In this document: one piece after another, positions 1 through 8,602 of the stretch | How the letters are laid out: each line of letters begins with the position of its first letter | Numbering within the stretch: the stretch's first letter is position 1 | Assembly (NCBI GenBank): GCA_046594915.1 | Contig: JBKJRC010000005.1 | Coordinates: forward strand, 248,001 to 312,000 | From: Methylotenera_A sp046594915 | GTDB taxonomy: Bacteria; Pseudomonadota; Gammaproteobacteria; Burkholderiales; Methylophilaceae | Length of the DNA stretch: 64,000 nucleotides | Direction: 5' to 3' | The notes under the pieces: generated by a model | Database searches by the model: none | Told to the model about the DNA's origin: nothing | The model's input: only the letters and a program-made list of their open reading frames with translations | Position numbers and translations under genes: made by a program

Positions 1-166
1 CGATGACAAACAGGCGATGCATGTGGCCAATGTGTATCGCTACGATGCAGCGAAAAAAATTATGATCTCTGCCGAAGGTGGTGGTGTATCAGCCAGCCCA
101 TCAGAGTTAGAAGGCCAATTTGCCAACGCATGGGCCAACAATATCTGGTCTGATGTGTTAACTTAA
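1..166 (+). CDS. 3' end of an unrecognised gene
   Basis: The last 54 codons of a reading frame that enters from the left edge, reading from base 2 and ending at TAA 164-166. The visible tail is soluble and polar, contains a GGG turn and ends in WSDVLT. No family can be named from this fragment. It runs in the same direction as the next gene, and the 44 bp between them contain short tandem duplications. That it is coding is inferred from the uninterrupted frame and from codon use like its neighbours. Confidence 0.55.
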   Translation, partial: DDKQAMHVANVYRYDAAKKIMISAEGGGVSASPSELEGQFANAWANNIWSDVLT

Positions 167-227
167 TCCTTAAAAATCCTTAAAAACAATCTCATGCTAA
201 GTGCTTTTTCATGTTAAGTGCTTTTTT
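165..227. repeat. two adjacent short tandem duplications
   Basis: A 10-bp unit (AATCCTTAAA) occurs twice head to tail at 165-184. A 17-bp unit beginning ATGYTAAGTGC occurs twice at 194-210 and 211-227, differing at one position. The second duplication supplies two ATG codons; the one at 194 and the one at 211 are in different frames, and only 211 opens the dehydrogenase frame. Confidence 0.8.
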
Positions 228-1440
228 CCACAAAATTGCTTTATATCTGTCATTTGGCTTATGTCAGATAACTAATATTGGCTGTGCTTACGGTGCAGAA
301 TCCATCTCGCCGCCAAGTCAAATTGCGCTCAAATTACCGCCAGGTTTTGAAGTGAGTTTATTTGCCAAGTTAGCCGATAATTACGGCCAGCCGCGCATGA
401 TGGCGCTGGATAGAGATGGGCATTTGTATGTGGCTTTGGCCGGCTCGAATCAGGTATTGATGCTGCCAGATGCCAATGCAGATGGCGTTGCTGAAACGCC
501 GATTGTTATCGCAAAAAACTTAACTGCGCCTAACAGCTTAGTTTTCGTCAATGACAACTTATTAATCGCCAATGAAAATGGCGTGGTTAAACTGACGCAA
601 AAAAAAGATGCACAAGGCATTAAATACTGGTCTGCGCCGCAGCCTTTTATCAGCAATCTGGCCACTGGTCATCACACACTCAAAACCATCAAACTTGGCC
701 CAGACAATCATCTGTATTTAAATATCGGTTCTAGCTGCAATGTGTGTGTAGAAACCGATTCGTCTCGCGCAACCATTCAGCGCTACACTTTAGATGGCAA
801 ACCTGCTGGCAGTTTAGTCACTTTAGGCAGACACGCGCCCGACCCAACATGGGCAAGAGGCTTACGTAATAGTCAAGGTTTTGCATGGCACCCTAAAACA
901 AGCGCCATGTTTGCCACCAATAACGGTTCTGATATGCGCGCCAGCACAAAAAATGGCAAAGTCAATGATGAAATCCCGCCTGAACATTTGAACAAAATTG
1001 AGGCAGGCAAGAATTATGGCTGGCCTTATTGCTGGGCTGATCCTGCCAATTTAAACACGCTGATTCAAGACCCGAATTTTTTGGGCGCTGAACATTTTTG
1101 CCAGACTGCCACGCCACCAGCAATCACTCTTATTTCGCATTCCACGCCGATTGGCATCAGTTTTTTAGACAAAACTAACTGGCCTGCTGAATATAAAACT
1201 GATGCCATTGTAGCGTTGCATGGCTCTTGGAATCGTCAAAATCCCAGTGGCTATAAACTAGTACGTGTAAAATTTACAGGTGATAAACCTGTTGCGGTAA
1301 CCGATTTTGCAACAGGTTGGTTAAATGAAAATGGCGTGTGGGGCAGGCCGATTGATGTCATTGTGGGCAAAGATGGCGCACTTTACGTTTCAGATGACCG
1401 CGCAGGTTATATTTACCGTATCATCTACAAACCCAACTAA
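211..1440 (+). CDS. exported PQQ-type sugar (sorbosone) dehydrogenase-like protein
   Basis: A 409-aa protein with a hydrophobic N-terminus (about residues 8-28) that looks like a signal peptide, so it should act in the periplasm. It matches the soluble glucose/sorbosone dehydrogenase six-bladed propeller family: a GHHT segment at 153-156, the GSSCNVC segment at 173-179, a HGSWNR segment near 345, and a WGRPID...VSDDRAG ending. Known members oxidise sugars or related alcohols with PQQ, but many homologues are uncharacterised, so the substrate is unknown. The gene is followed after 17 bp by an unknown exported protein and then an SMP-30-like propeller, suggesting one transcription unit. The family call is firm; the cofactor and reaction are inferred. 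Confidence 0.8.
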   Translation: MLSAFFHKIALYLSFGLCQITNIGCAYGAESISPPSQIALKLPPGFEVSLFAKLADNYGQPRMMALDRDGHLYVALAGSNQVLMLPDANADGVAETPIVIAKNLTAPNSLVFVNDNLLIANENGVVKLTQKKDAQGIKYWSAPQPFISNLATGHHTLKTIKLGPDNHLYLNIGSSCNVCVETDSSRATIQRYTLDGKPAGSLVTLGRHAPDPTWARGLRNSQGFAWHPKTSAMFATNNGSDMRASTKNGKVNDEIPPEHLNKIEAGKNYGWPYCWADPANLNTLIQDPNFLGAEHFCQTATPPAITLISHSTPIGISFLDKTNWPAEYKTDAIVALHGSWNRQNPSGYKLVRVKFTGDKPVAVTDFATGWLNENGVWGRPIDVIVGKDGALYVSDDRAGYIYRIIYKPN

Positions 1441-1457
1441 TAATCGATGTCAATTTA

Positions 1458-2060
1458 ATGACTAAAAATCACCTAATACAAATTTTAGTATTGCTAATTG
1501 CAAGTATATTCATTCATAGTGTTGCGCTGGCAGATAGCACAAAATTAGCTGGCGATATTGCCGTACATATCGCCAAAAGGCATTATGAACACCCGGTGCG
1601 TTTATTGCACCCTTATCTGGATGTATGGCATATGAAAGGCCCGCTGGCCGAAAAAGCCGCACTAAAAACGCTTTCAAAACGTTTTGCCAATATTAATATG
1701 TGTAGCAAAACTGAGCGCGCAAATGTGGTTTTATTACTGGAGCCGCATATGTTTTACAATGCGCAACTGCGGGTATTTCATGGTGAAATCATTGCCAGAG
1801 TTTTTGTTAACTCAGCCGAATTACCCGATTTAGATAATCCGATTATCCGCGTGAAAAAACAGGCACAGCAAAACGGTGATTTAGGTATTAAGCCCGATTT
1901 TTACATGGAAAAAGCCTATATAAAAGCCATGGACAAAGTCATTAAAAATTTAGAAACTGACAAAACTTTTATAGCCGCCATTCAAGCGCCACAAAAAGGC
2001 AACGTTGCATCGTTGTGCGCTGCGCTAGACGATTTACCTGTCGCCAAAATTTATTATTAA
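1458..2060 (+). CDS. exported protein of unknown function
   Basis: A 200-aa protein with an N-terminal hydrophobic stretch (about residues 7-25) ending in VALAD, consistent with signal peptidase cleavage. The mature part has no motif I recognise; it has two cysteines (near residues 78 and 187) that could form a disulfide. It lies between two secreted beta-propeller genes in the same direction, with 17 bp upstream and 39 bp downstream, so it is probably cotranscribed and may work with them in the periplasm. Function unknown. Confidence 0.7.
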   Translation: MTKNHLIQILVLLIASIFIHSVALADSTKLAGDIAVHIAKRHYEHPVRLLHPYLDVWHMKGPLAEKAALKTLSKRFANINMCSKTERANVVLLLEPHMFYNAQLRVFHGEIIARVFVNSAELPDLDNPIIRVKKQAQQNGDLGIKPDFYMEKAYIKAMDKVIKNLETDKTFIAAIQAPQKGNVASLCAALDDLPVAKIYY

Positions 2061-2099
2061 TAATCCTATTAACATAGCATATCGAAAAGGTTGACTCAC

Positions 2100-2936
2100 A
2101 TGAAAAAAACATTACTCGCATTGGCTTTACTGCAAACGCTGACCGCGTTCGCAAAAGAGCCGATACCAACAAAAATTACAGGCCTTAAAACACCAGAATC
2201 TGTAGTGCAAGCCAAAGACGGTGCAATTTATATTTCTGAAATTGGTGCGCCAGACACCAAAGGCGATGGTCAAATTAGCAAAGTTGACAAAAAAGGCAAT
2301 GTGACAGTTTTTGCAAAGGGCATGGACGACCCAAAAGGCTTATCCATGATTGGCGATAAACTCTATGTCGCCGATGTTAATCGCATTTTAGAAGTGAACA
2401 AAGACGGTACTTGGCAAGTGTATGGTGCGCAGATGGCTTTTCCTGGCACGCCGGTATTTTTAAACGATTTAGAAGCCGATAAACTGGGTAATTTATATGT
2501 ATCTGACAGTGGCAATTTAAAATCGGGCGGCGCGATTTATAAAGTCGCCAAAGGCGGCGCGCCGATTACTGTGATTACTGATAGCAAAAATCCTGATATA
2601 TTGGCGCCAAATGGCTTGCTATTTGAAGGCCGCAATAATTTATTATCTGTGGATTTTGAATCAGGTATTTTATACCGCGTGAATTTAACCACTGGCGCCA
2701 CCACAAAAGTGGCTGAAGGTTTTGGCGGCGGCGATGGCTTGGTTAAAACTAAAGCGGGAAAAATTATTATCAGCGATTGGAAATCAGGCAAAATTTATGA
2801 AATCGTTGCAGGCAAAGCGCGCGTGATAAAAGAAGGCTATAAAGCTGCTGCAGATATCGCTTTAAGCACAGACGGCAAACTATTGATGGTGCCAGACATG
2901 AAGGCAGGCGAATTGGATTTCGTTGAAATTAAATAA
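2100..2936 (+). CDS. SMP-30/gluconolactonase-like exported propeller
   Basis: A 278-aa protein with a short signal peptide (MKKTLLALALLQTLTAFAKE). The mature part has repeated blades of the form G-x-hydrophobic-YVSD/YVAD, as in SMP-30/gluconolactonase/strictosidine-synthase-like propellers. ATG 2100 is preferred over the in-frame TTG at 2091 because AAAAGG lies 9 bp upstream of it and the signal peptide then starts directly. Family members are usually calcium-dependent lactonases or simply binding propellers. With the dehydrogenase upstream, hydrolysis of a sugar lactone would be a logical role, but that is inference. Confidence 0.75.
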   Translation: MKKTLLALALLQTLTAFAKEPIPTKITGLKTPESVVQAKDGAIYISEIGAPDTKGDGQISKVDKKGNVTVFAKGMDDPKGLSMIGDKLYVADVNRILEVNKDGTWQVYGAQMAFPGTPVFLNDLEADKLGNLYVSDSGNLKSGGAIYKVAKGGAPITVITDSKNPDILAPNGLLFEGRNNLLSVDFESGILYRVNLTTGATTKVAEGFGGGDGLVKTKAGKIIISDWKSGKIYEIVAGKARVIKEGYKAAADIALSTDGKLLMVPDMKAGELDFVEIK

Positions 2937-2997
2937 TTGTTTAAAGCAATGTCATTTGTATAATGTCACACTGTTTGTTTAAAGTGTGACCAATGTA

Positions 2998-3786
2998 ATG
3001 AGTCAAACCGAGTGTCGCGAAGCCGCGTTAAAGTGGCTTTGCGAGACTGAAGTTAACGCAAAAATCACGGGTATTTTAGCGTTAAGTAAAATGCCAGACA
3101 TGGTCGTTAACACTTCTGTACAGCTTAAATCGCAGCACAAAATCCCTGGACATCCTGCCAAACCAGAGCTGGTTTCGCCACTGCATGTCAGCAAGCGTTC
3201 TATGCGCACCATTGAAGGCCGCGCAGCCTTAATACACGCCCTCGCCCATATTGAGTTTAACGCAATTAATTTAGCGTTAGATGCTGTTTGGCGTTTTGCC
3301 GATATGCCAGAAAATTACTATCGCGATTGGCTGAAAGTGGCCGCTGAAGAGGCCTATCATTTTTCACTGTTAAATGCGCATCTGCATACTCTGGGCTTTG
3401 AGTACGGCAGTTTTGCTGGCCACAATAGCCTGTGGGAAATGGTCGATAGAACCAAAGGTAGCGTGTTAGCGCGTATGGCTTTAGTGCCGCGCACGATGGA
3501 AGCGCGCGGTTTGGATGCGTCGCCAGCATTACGCAATAAGTTTGCGCAAGTGGGCGATTTAGCGATGGCAGAAATCTTAACGATTATTTTGCGCGATGAA
3601 ATTGGCCATGTGGCGATTGGCAATCACTGGTTTAACTGGCTTTGCGTGCAAAATGATTTAGAACCGATTGCGACTTTTGAAGCGTTAAGAAACCAATATG
3701 ATGCACCAAAATTACGCCCGCCATTTAATATGGAAGCTAGGCGCCAAGCAGGATTTAGCGAAGCCGAATTAGCTTTACTGGTTTAG
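2998..3786 (+). CDS. ferritin-like domain protein, DUF455 family
   Basis: A 262-aa protein counted from ATG 2998; an in-frame GTG at 2986 would add four residues and no strong ribosome binding site decides between them. It shows the mostly helical DUF455 pattern with carboxylate/histidine clusters typical of ferritin-like diiron bundles: HIE near residue 86, EEAYH at 117-121, MEARGLD near 167 and RDEIGH near 199-204. DUF455 proteins are widespread in Proteobacteria and biochemically undefined; tRNA hydroxylase-like or oxidase roles are possible. The gene ends near a hairpin facing convergent serB. Confidence 0.8.
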   Translation: MSQTECREAALKWLCETEVNAKITGILALSKMPDMVVNTSVQLKSQHKIPGHPAKPELVSPLHVSKRSMRTIEGRAALIHALAHIEFNAINLALDAVWRFADMPENYYRDWLKVAAEEAYHFSLLNAHLHTLGFEYGSFAGHNSLWEMVDRTKGSVLARMALVPRTMEARGLDASPALRNKFAQVGDLAMAEILTIILRDEIGHVAIGNHWFNWLCVQNDLEPIATFEALRNQYDAPKLRPPFNMEARRQAGFSEAELALLV

Positions 3787-3811
3787 ATTTTTATTTGCTG
3801 GAATGCTATTT

Positions 3812-3863
3812 GCCAAGTTTGTTACTTGGCTAATTTACTTAGCTAATTTACTTGGCTAAATTT
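3812..3863. repeat. hairpin plus three 13-bp tandem repeats
   Basis: A perfect 7-bp stem (GCCAAGT/ACTTGGC, loop TTGTT) lies at 3812-3830. It runs directly into three tandem units ACTTGGCTAATTT, ACTTAGCTAATTT and ACTTGGCTAAATTT at 3824-3863. It sits between the convergent DUF455 and serB genes and may act as a weak terminator for the former. Confidence 0.6.
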
Positions 3864-3880
3864 TTAGCTTAACTTTTCAA

Positions 3881-4720
3881 TTAAGCGGTAAACAAACCCG
3901 CCACTGCATCCAAGCCATTGAAATTAAGCGCATAACTGGCTTGGCTTTGTACAATTGGTTTAGCATGGTAAGCCACACCAACACTGGCAACCGCCATCAT
4001 TTTAATATCATTTGCACCATCGCCAATCGCAATGGTTTGGTCGACTTTTAAGCCCAAATTTTCACGAAGATTAACCAATTCTTGCGCTTTGCGGTCTGCA
4101 TCTACAATATCGCCCAAAATATTGCCCGTCAGTTCGCCATTGAGTATTTCCAGCGTATTCGATACCGCGTAATCTAAACCCAATACATCTTTTACGTGGT
4201 TTGCAAAAAACGTAAATCCGCCAGAAACCACCATGGTTTTAATATTGTTCGCTTTACAAGCGGCTATTAATTCCTGCACGCCAGGATTGAATTGTAAGCG
4301 CTCGTCTATCACACGTTGCAATGCCTTTTCTGGCAAGCCTTTTAGCAAAGCCACACGCTGTTTTAAGCTGGTGGAAAAATCAATTTCGCCGCGCATAGCA
4401 GCTTCGGTGATTGCGGAAATTTGCGGTTTTAAACCCATTAAGTCAGCAATTTCATCAATGCATTCTATACTAATTAAGGTCGAATCCATGTCCATCACGC
4501 ACAGACCAAAATGACTTAAGCGTTGCGCATCTGGCACCAAAGCGCAATCGATTTTTTGTTCGGCACAAAACGCTTTAACCGATTCAATGGCGCTAGATTG
4601 CGTGGGTAAATAGTAACTAAATTCAGCCACTTGCATAAATTGCGTATTGCCGCCGATTAAACGGTGAATATGAGTCAGATGCGCAACGGTAATTGCGCGG
4701 CCTTGAATGACTAAACGCAT
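3881..4720 (-). CDS. serB: phosphoserine phosphatase
   Basis: A 279-aa HAD-superfamily phosphatase for the last step of serine synthesis (phosphoserine to serine). The nucleophile motif DMDSTLI is near residue 77 counted from ATG 4720, followed by VVSGGFTFF (motif II/III region) and IGDGANDIKMM (motif IV). The N-terminal ~65 residues form the ACT-like extension found in Proteobacterial SerB. ATG 4720 is chosen over the in-frame TTG at 4732, because GGA lies 7 bp upstream and the protein then begins MRLVIQG. It stands alone, convergent with the DUF455 gene and divergent from the cytochrome-like gene. Confidence 0.93.
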   Translation of the reverse strand: MRLVIQGRAITVAHLTHIHRLIGGNTQFMQVAEFSYYLPTQSSAIESVKAFCAEQKIDCALVPDAQRLSHFGLCVMDMDSTLISIECIDEIADLMGLKPQISAITEAAMRGEIDFSTSLKQRVALLKGLPEKALQRVIDERLQFNPGVQELIAACKANNIKTMVVSGGFTFFANHVKDVLGLDYAVSNTLEILNGELTGNILGDIVDADRKAQELVNLRENLGLKVDQTIAIGDGANDIKMMAVASVGVAYHAKPIVQSQASYALNFNGLDAVAGLFTA

Positions 4721-4880
4721 AACAAAATCCAATTAAGCTAAAAGCGCATTATATCAGTTGAATATTTAAAGCATTCATACAGGCAACGCAATAGCGCTAG
4801 TTTGCATGAGACTTCTCACTTATAATTGTTGAAAATGCCTGCTTTTCAATCTCACTTTAATCCTACTTAAGGCTTACGCA

Positions 4881-5663
4881 ATGAAATCTGAACCCACAAA
4901 TTCGTCATCAGGCTTGGCTTGGTTAAACTTACCCAATATGCCCGCACCAATTAAAGCCTTGTTTGCAGGCTATTTATTGGTGATTGGTGTAGGTTTGCTG
5001 ATGGCAGGTTTGCAGATTATGCTCACCCATGGCATGGCCGATGGCAAAGTGGGATTATCTAAAAACGATATTGTGTATAGCTACTATGGCGACCGCACAC
5101 ATAGTAAATTAGAAAGCATGCTTAATGGCGCCATGAAAGCCAATGCGCCCGATGCAGTGCGTGCAGACATTATTCAATGGGTACACAAAGGCGCGCCAAA
5201 AGACGATTGGGATGCGCATTTTAAAGGCGTTTTTGCACAACATTGTGTCGCGTGTCATAGCGTAGTGCCTAATATTCCTAACTTTAATAATTTTGATGAA
5301 GTACAAAAAGTAGCCGCCACATCAGATGGCGCAAGCTTTCAAAGCCTAACTCGCGTGTCACATATTCACTTATTTGGCATTAGCTTTATCTTCTTTTTTA
5401 TCGGCTTTATCTTCAGCTTTGCTGTTGGCGTGCCAAAAAAATTAAAGATTATCGCGATTGCATTCCCATTTGCATTTTTAATCATCGATATTTTGTCATG
5501 GTGGCTAACCAAATTAAATCCAAGCTTCGCTTGGTTCACCATTATTGGCGGCATTGGCTACAGTGTTGCATCCACGTTTATGTGGGTTACCAGCATGTAC
5601 CAGATGTTTGTTTTATCGCGCAACGGTAAAGTGTATGGCAATGCCTGGGAGCAAGATTTATAG
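4881..5663 (+). CDS. membrane protein with a single c-type haem site
   Basis: A 260-aa protein with one N-terminal transmembrane helix (about 25-47), a ~110-residue loop carrying CVACH at 122-126, and three to four C-terminal helices (about 163-183, 188-210, 215-240). The CxxCH box in a loop expected to be periplasmic indicates covalent haem c. A methionine or histidine sixth ligand cannot be assigned, although the DGASFQSLTRVSHIHLFG segment is histidine-containing. I do not recognise a characterised family; the architecture resembles urate-oxidase-N/PuuD-type membrane proteins with a cytochrome c part. A likely role is electron transfer to or from the quinone pool, which is inference. It has its own terminator. 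Confidence 0.75.
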   Translation: MKSEPTNSSSGLAWLNLPNMPAPIKALFAGYLLVIGVGLLMAGLQIMLTHGMADGKVGLSKNDIVYSYYGDRTHSKLESMLNGAMKANAPDAVRADIIQWVHKGAPKDDWDAHFKGVFAQHCVACHSVVPNIPNFNNFDEVQKVAATSDGASFQSLTRVSHIHLFGISFIFFFIGFIFSFAVGVPKKLKIIAIAFPFAFLIIDILSWWLTKLNPSFAWFTIIGGIGYSVASTFMWVTSMYQMFVLSRNGKVYGNAWEQDL

Positions 5664-5701
5664 CAGCAAGACTTATAGTTAATTAATGCATTACTTTACG
5701 C

Positions 5702-5738
5702 AAAAAAGCCATACTGTTACCAGCATGGCTTTTTTTAT
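5702..5738. terminator. bidirectional rho-independent terminator
   Basis: A-run 5702-5707, stem GCCATaCTG (5708-5716), loop TTAC, stem CAGcATGGC (5721-5729), T-run 5730-5737, with one internal mismatch. It separates the convergent haem protein and isochorismatase-family genes and can serve both. Confidence 0.9.
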
Positions 5739-5770
5739 TGCTAAAATACGGTTAAGTTTTAAAGTTAAGC

Positions 5771-6373
5771 TTAAGCCTTTAAACTCGCCACATCATCCAC
5801 CACCACTGCAAACAAATCTCTCACCGCCGCTAACGCGCTATCGTGCATGGCTTGCGCTTCAATCACTTTGCCTTGTGGGCCAATCAAACTGCGGGTCGCG
5901 CAGGCGCTGGCAACTACGGTTGGCTTAAAGCCCAAATTAAAAGCACCGCGTGCTGTGGAATCAATACAAACGTGCGTCATAAAACCTGCCAGCACTACGT
6001 TTTCGATGCCCAACGCTTTTAATTGTGCCTCTAAATCGGTCTGCCAAAACGCGTTGGGATAATTTTTAACCACCACCGCTTCACCGCTCTTAGGCGCCAC
6101 TTCTAGCGAAATTGCGCCAATGTCTGCACTCACGTCGTACGGCGTTCCCACGCCGGCATCATGCTGAATATGGATCACGGGTATTTTTAAATCGCGTGCC
6201 ATCGTTAACAACTTTTGCGCCTCTAAAATTGCCGGTTCCACATGGGTTAACTGCATCACGCCACGACGGTAAGTATTTTGGCAATCCACCATAATCAAGG
6301 CAGAGTCTTTCAGGCTGGCGTGGTTAAATCCCATGCCAGTTATTTCACGCAAAGTTTGCGATGCTTGTGTCAT
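5771..6373 (-). CDS. isochorismatase-family cysteine hydrolase
   Basis: A 200-aa protein of the isochorismatase/nicotinamidase fold. The expected triad is visible: Asp in IMVDCQNTY (near residue 30), Lys in VVVKNYPNAF (near 104) and Cys in THVCIDST (near 138), the last following the usual non-proline cis-peptide region. Family members hydrolyse isochorismate, nicotinamide, N-carbamoyl compounds or maleamate; nothing in the sequence or neighbours fixes the substrate. ATG 6373 is preceded by AGGAAA at good spacing. The gene is divergent from sucC. Confidence 0.85.
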   Translation of the reverse strand: MTQASQTLREITGMGFNHASLKDSALIMVDCQNTYRRGVMQLTHVEPAILEAQKLLTMARDLKIPVIHIQHDAGVGTPYDVSADIGAISLEVAPKSGEAVVVKNYPNAFWQTDLEAQLKALGIENVVLAGFMTHVCIDSTARGAFNLGFKPTVVASACATRSLIGPQGKVIEAQAMHDSALAAVRDLFAVVVDDVASLKA

Positions 6374-6494
6374 TTCAATTTCCTCATGATGATATTGTTG
6401 CCTGTTTGGCTGATATGGCTTTTTTGCTAGCTTATGCCACGCTTTTGCGCGAAAATATCAGCTAAAATTAAAACCCGCATAAAACTACTTTAAA

Positions 6495-7688
6495 ATGAAT
6501 CTACACGAATATCAAGCTAAACATTTGTTGCAACATTATGGTCTTGCAACGCCTATCAGCATCGTTGTGCAATCGGAAGAAGCCGCTGCGGCAGCCACCA
6601 AAGAAATCGCGGGCAGCGCATGGGTAGTAAAAGCGCAAGTGCATGCGGGTGGCCGCGGCAAAGCAGGCGGCGTTAAAATCGTTAAATCGGCGCATGAGGC
6701 ACAAGCGGTGGCCAGCGCGCTATTAGGCAAATCATTAATCACTTACCAAAATGCGCCAGATGGCCAACCTGTGCATCAAGTTTTGGTTGAGCAAACGCTG
6801 CCTATTGCGCGCGAATTATATTTATCCATGCTAGTTGATCGCACTCTAGAGCGCGTGGTTATCATTGCTTCAATTGCAGGCGGCATGGATATTGAAGAAA
6901 TTGCCGCTACACAACCTGAAAAAATTCTGCAAGAAGTATGCGACCCGCTTATTGGCTTGGTGGATTATCAAGCGCGTAATTTGGCATTTGCACTGGATTT
7001 GAGTGGCGACCAAATTGCCGCTTTTGCCAAGCTGACAAAAGGCTTGTACAAATTATTTAAAGAAAACGATTTAGCGCTGCTAGAAATTAACCCATTAGTG
7101 GTGACCACCGATGGCAAGCTGGTTGCGCTGGATTGCAAAATGACAGTGGATGACAATGCGCTGTATCGTCAAAAAAGTTTGGCCGAGCTGCAAGATTGGT
7201 CGCAAAGCGATGCCAAAGAAGCGGTGGCGCACCACGCTGGGCTTAACTATATTGCGCTGGCGGGCAGTATTGGCTGTATGGTTAACGGCGCAGGCTTGGC
7301 GATGGCGACCATGGATTTAATTAAACTGCATGGCGGCATGCCAGCTAACTTTTTAGATGTGGGCGGCGGCGCAACGGCTGAAACCGTGACCAAAGCGTTT
7401 AAGATTATTCTGGCTGATCATAACGTTAAGGCGATTTTAGTGAATATATTTGGCGGCATTATGCGCTGCGATATTATTGCCACTGGCATTATTGCCGCGG
7501 TGAAAGAAGTCGGCATGACAATACCAGTTGTCGTCCGCTTGGAAGGTACGAACGTTGACTTAGGTAAGCAAATGTTGCGGATGAGTGGTTTAAATATTAT
7601 TTCAGCCGAAAACTTAACCGACGCGGCCAAACAAGCGGTGCTGTCTGTTAAAAATCCAGTAGTTAAAAGCGCGGTGGTGGCAGCATGA
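6495..7688 (+). CDS. sucC: succinate-CoA ligase, beta subunit
   Basis: A 397-aa ADP/GDP-forming succinyl-CoA synthetase beta chain: ATP-grasp domain with the HAGGRGKAGGV nucleotide loop (near 51-61), metal-binding LLEINPLVV (near 199), and the C-terminal CoA-ligase half with NGAGLAMATMD, NFLDVGGGA and VNIFGGIMRCD. The KLHGG and NIFGGI segments fit SucC better than malate-CoA ligase MtkA of serine-cycle methylotrophs, which was considered. It overlaps sucD by four bases, so the two subunits are translationally coupled. The enzyme interconverts succinyl-CoA and succinate in the TCA cycle. Confidence 0.94.
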   Translation: MNLHEYQAKHLLQHYGLATPISIVVQSEEAAAAATKEIAGSAWVVKAQVHAGGRGKAGGVKIVKSAHEAQAVASALLGKSLITYQNAPDGQPVHQVLVEQTLPIARELYLSMLVDRTLERVVIIASIAGGMDIEEIAATQPEKILQEVCDPLIGLVDYQARNLAFALDLSGDQIAAFAKLTKGLYKLFKENDLALLEINPLVVTTDGKLVALDCKMTVDDNALYRQKSLAELQDWSQSDAKEAVAHHAGLNYIALAGSIGCMVNGAGLAMATMDLIKLHGGMPANFLDVGGGATAETVTKAFKIILADHNVKAILVNIFGGIMRCDIIATGIIAAVKEVGMTIPVVVRLEGTNVDLGKQMLRMSGLNIISAENLTDAAKQAVLSVKNPVVKSAVVAA

Positions 7689-8569
7689 GTATTTTAGTGA
7701 ATAAAAATACCAAAGTGCTGTGTCAAGGCTTTACGGGCAAACAAGGCACATTTCATTCCGAACAGGCAATCGCCTACGGCACCAAAATGGTTGGCGGCGT
7801 AACGCCGGGCAAAGGCGGTCAGCTGCATCTTAGTTTGCCAGTATTTAACACCATGCGCGAAGCGGTACGTGAAACACAAGCCAACGCCAGTGTGATTTAT
7901 GTGCCGCCGCCTTATGCGGCAGATTCGATTTTAGAAGCGGCGGATGCGGGTATTGAATTGATAGTATGCATCACCGAAGGCATACCAGTGTTGGATATGC
8001 TCAACGTGAAGGCCGCCTTAAAGGCCAATGGCGCTAAATTAATTGGCCCTAATTGCCCTGGCATTATCACGCCCAATGCATGCAAAATTGGCATTATGCC
8101 CGGCAGCATCCATCTGCGCGGCAAAGTGGGCGTGGTGTCGCGCTCTGGCACACTTACTTATGAAGCCGTGCATCAAACTACTGCGCTGGGTTTGGGTCAA
8201 AGCACCTGTATTGGTATAGGTGGCGACCCGATTAAAGGCTTAAATTTTATTGAATGCTTAACATTATTTGAAGCCGACCCTGAAACCGAAGCGATTATTA
8301 TGGTGGGCGAAATCGGCGGCTCAGATGAAGAAGCAGCGGCTGATTTTATTAAACACCACTTGACCAAACCCGTTGCGGCGTATATTGCAGGTTTAACTGC
8401 ACCCGCAGGTAAACGTATGGGACACGCTGGTGCCATTATTTCGGGCGGCAGCGGCCGTGCTGAAGATAAAATTGCAGCGTTGGAAAACGCAGGTTGTGTG
8501 GTAGCAAGCTCGCCTGCTGGCTTGGGCGAGGCAGTGCTTAAAGCGATGCAGCTAAAAACCTGTAGTTAA
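7685..8569 (+). CDS. sucD: succinate-CoA ligase, alpha subunit
   Basis: A 294-aa alpha subunit with an N-terminal Rossmann CoA-binding domain (CQGFTGKQGTFH near residue 13, IGPNCPGI near 121) and a C-terminal ligase domain. The phosphohistidine lies in GKRMGHAGAIISGG (near 240-250). The ATGA overlap with sucC indicates coupled translation. The ankyrin gene follows after 33 bp with no obvious terminator, so read-through is possible. Confidence 0.95.
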   Translation: MSILVNKNTKVLCQGFTGKQGTFHSEQAIAYGTKMVGGVTPGKGGQLHLSLPVFNTMREAVRETQANASVIYVPPPYAADSILEAADAGIELIVCITEGIPVLDMLNVKAALKANGAKLIGPNCPGIITPNACKIGIMPGSIHLRGKVGVVSRSGTLTYEAVHQTTALGLGQSTCIGIGGDPIKGLNFIECLTLFEADPETEAIIMVGEIGGSDEEAAADFIKHHLTKPVAAYIAGLTAPAGKRMGHAGAIISGGSGRAEDKIAALENAGCVVASSPAGLGEAVLKAMQLKTCS

Positions 8570-8602
8570 AAAGTTACTTAAAATAGAAAAGGTCATCAAC
8601 TT

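Noticed and set aside
4802..4826. Sigma-70 promoter TTGCAT...TATAAT before the haem membrane protein
   Set aside because: The TATAAT at 4821-4826 is good, but the -35-like element is only 13 bp away, and no suitable hexamer lies at 16-18 bp.
6495..8569. Malate-CoA ligase mtkAB (serine cycle) instead of sucCD
   Set aside because: KLHGG, NIFGGIMRCD and VVRLEGTN segments agree with SucC; no serine-cycle genes adjoin.
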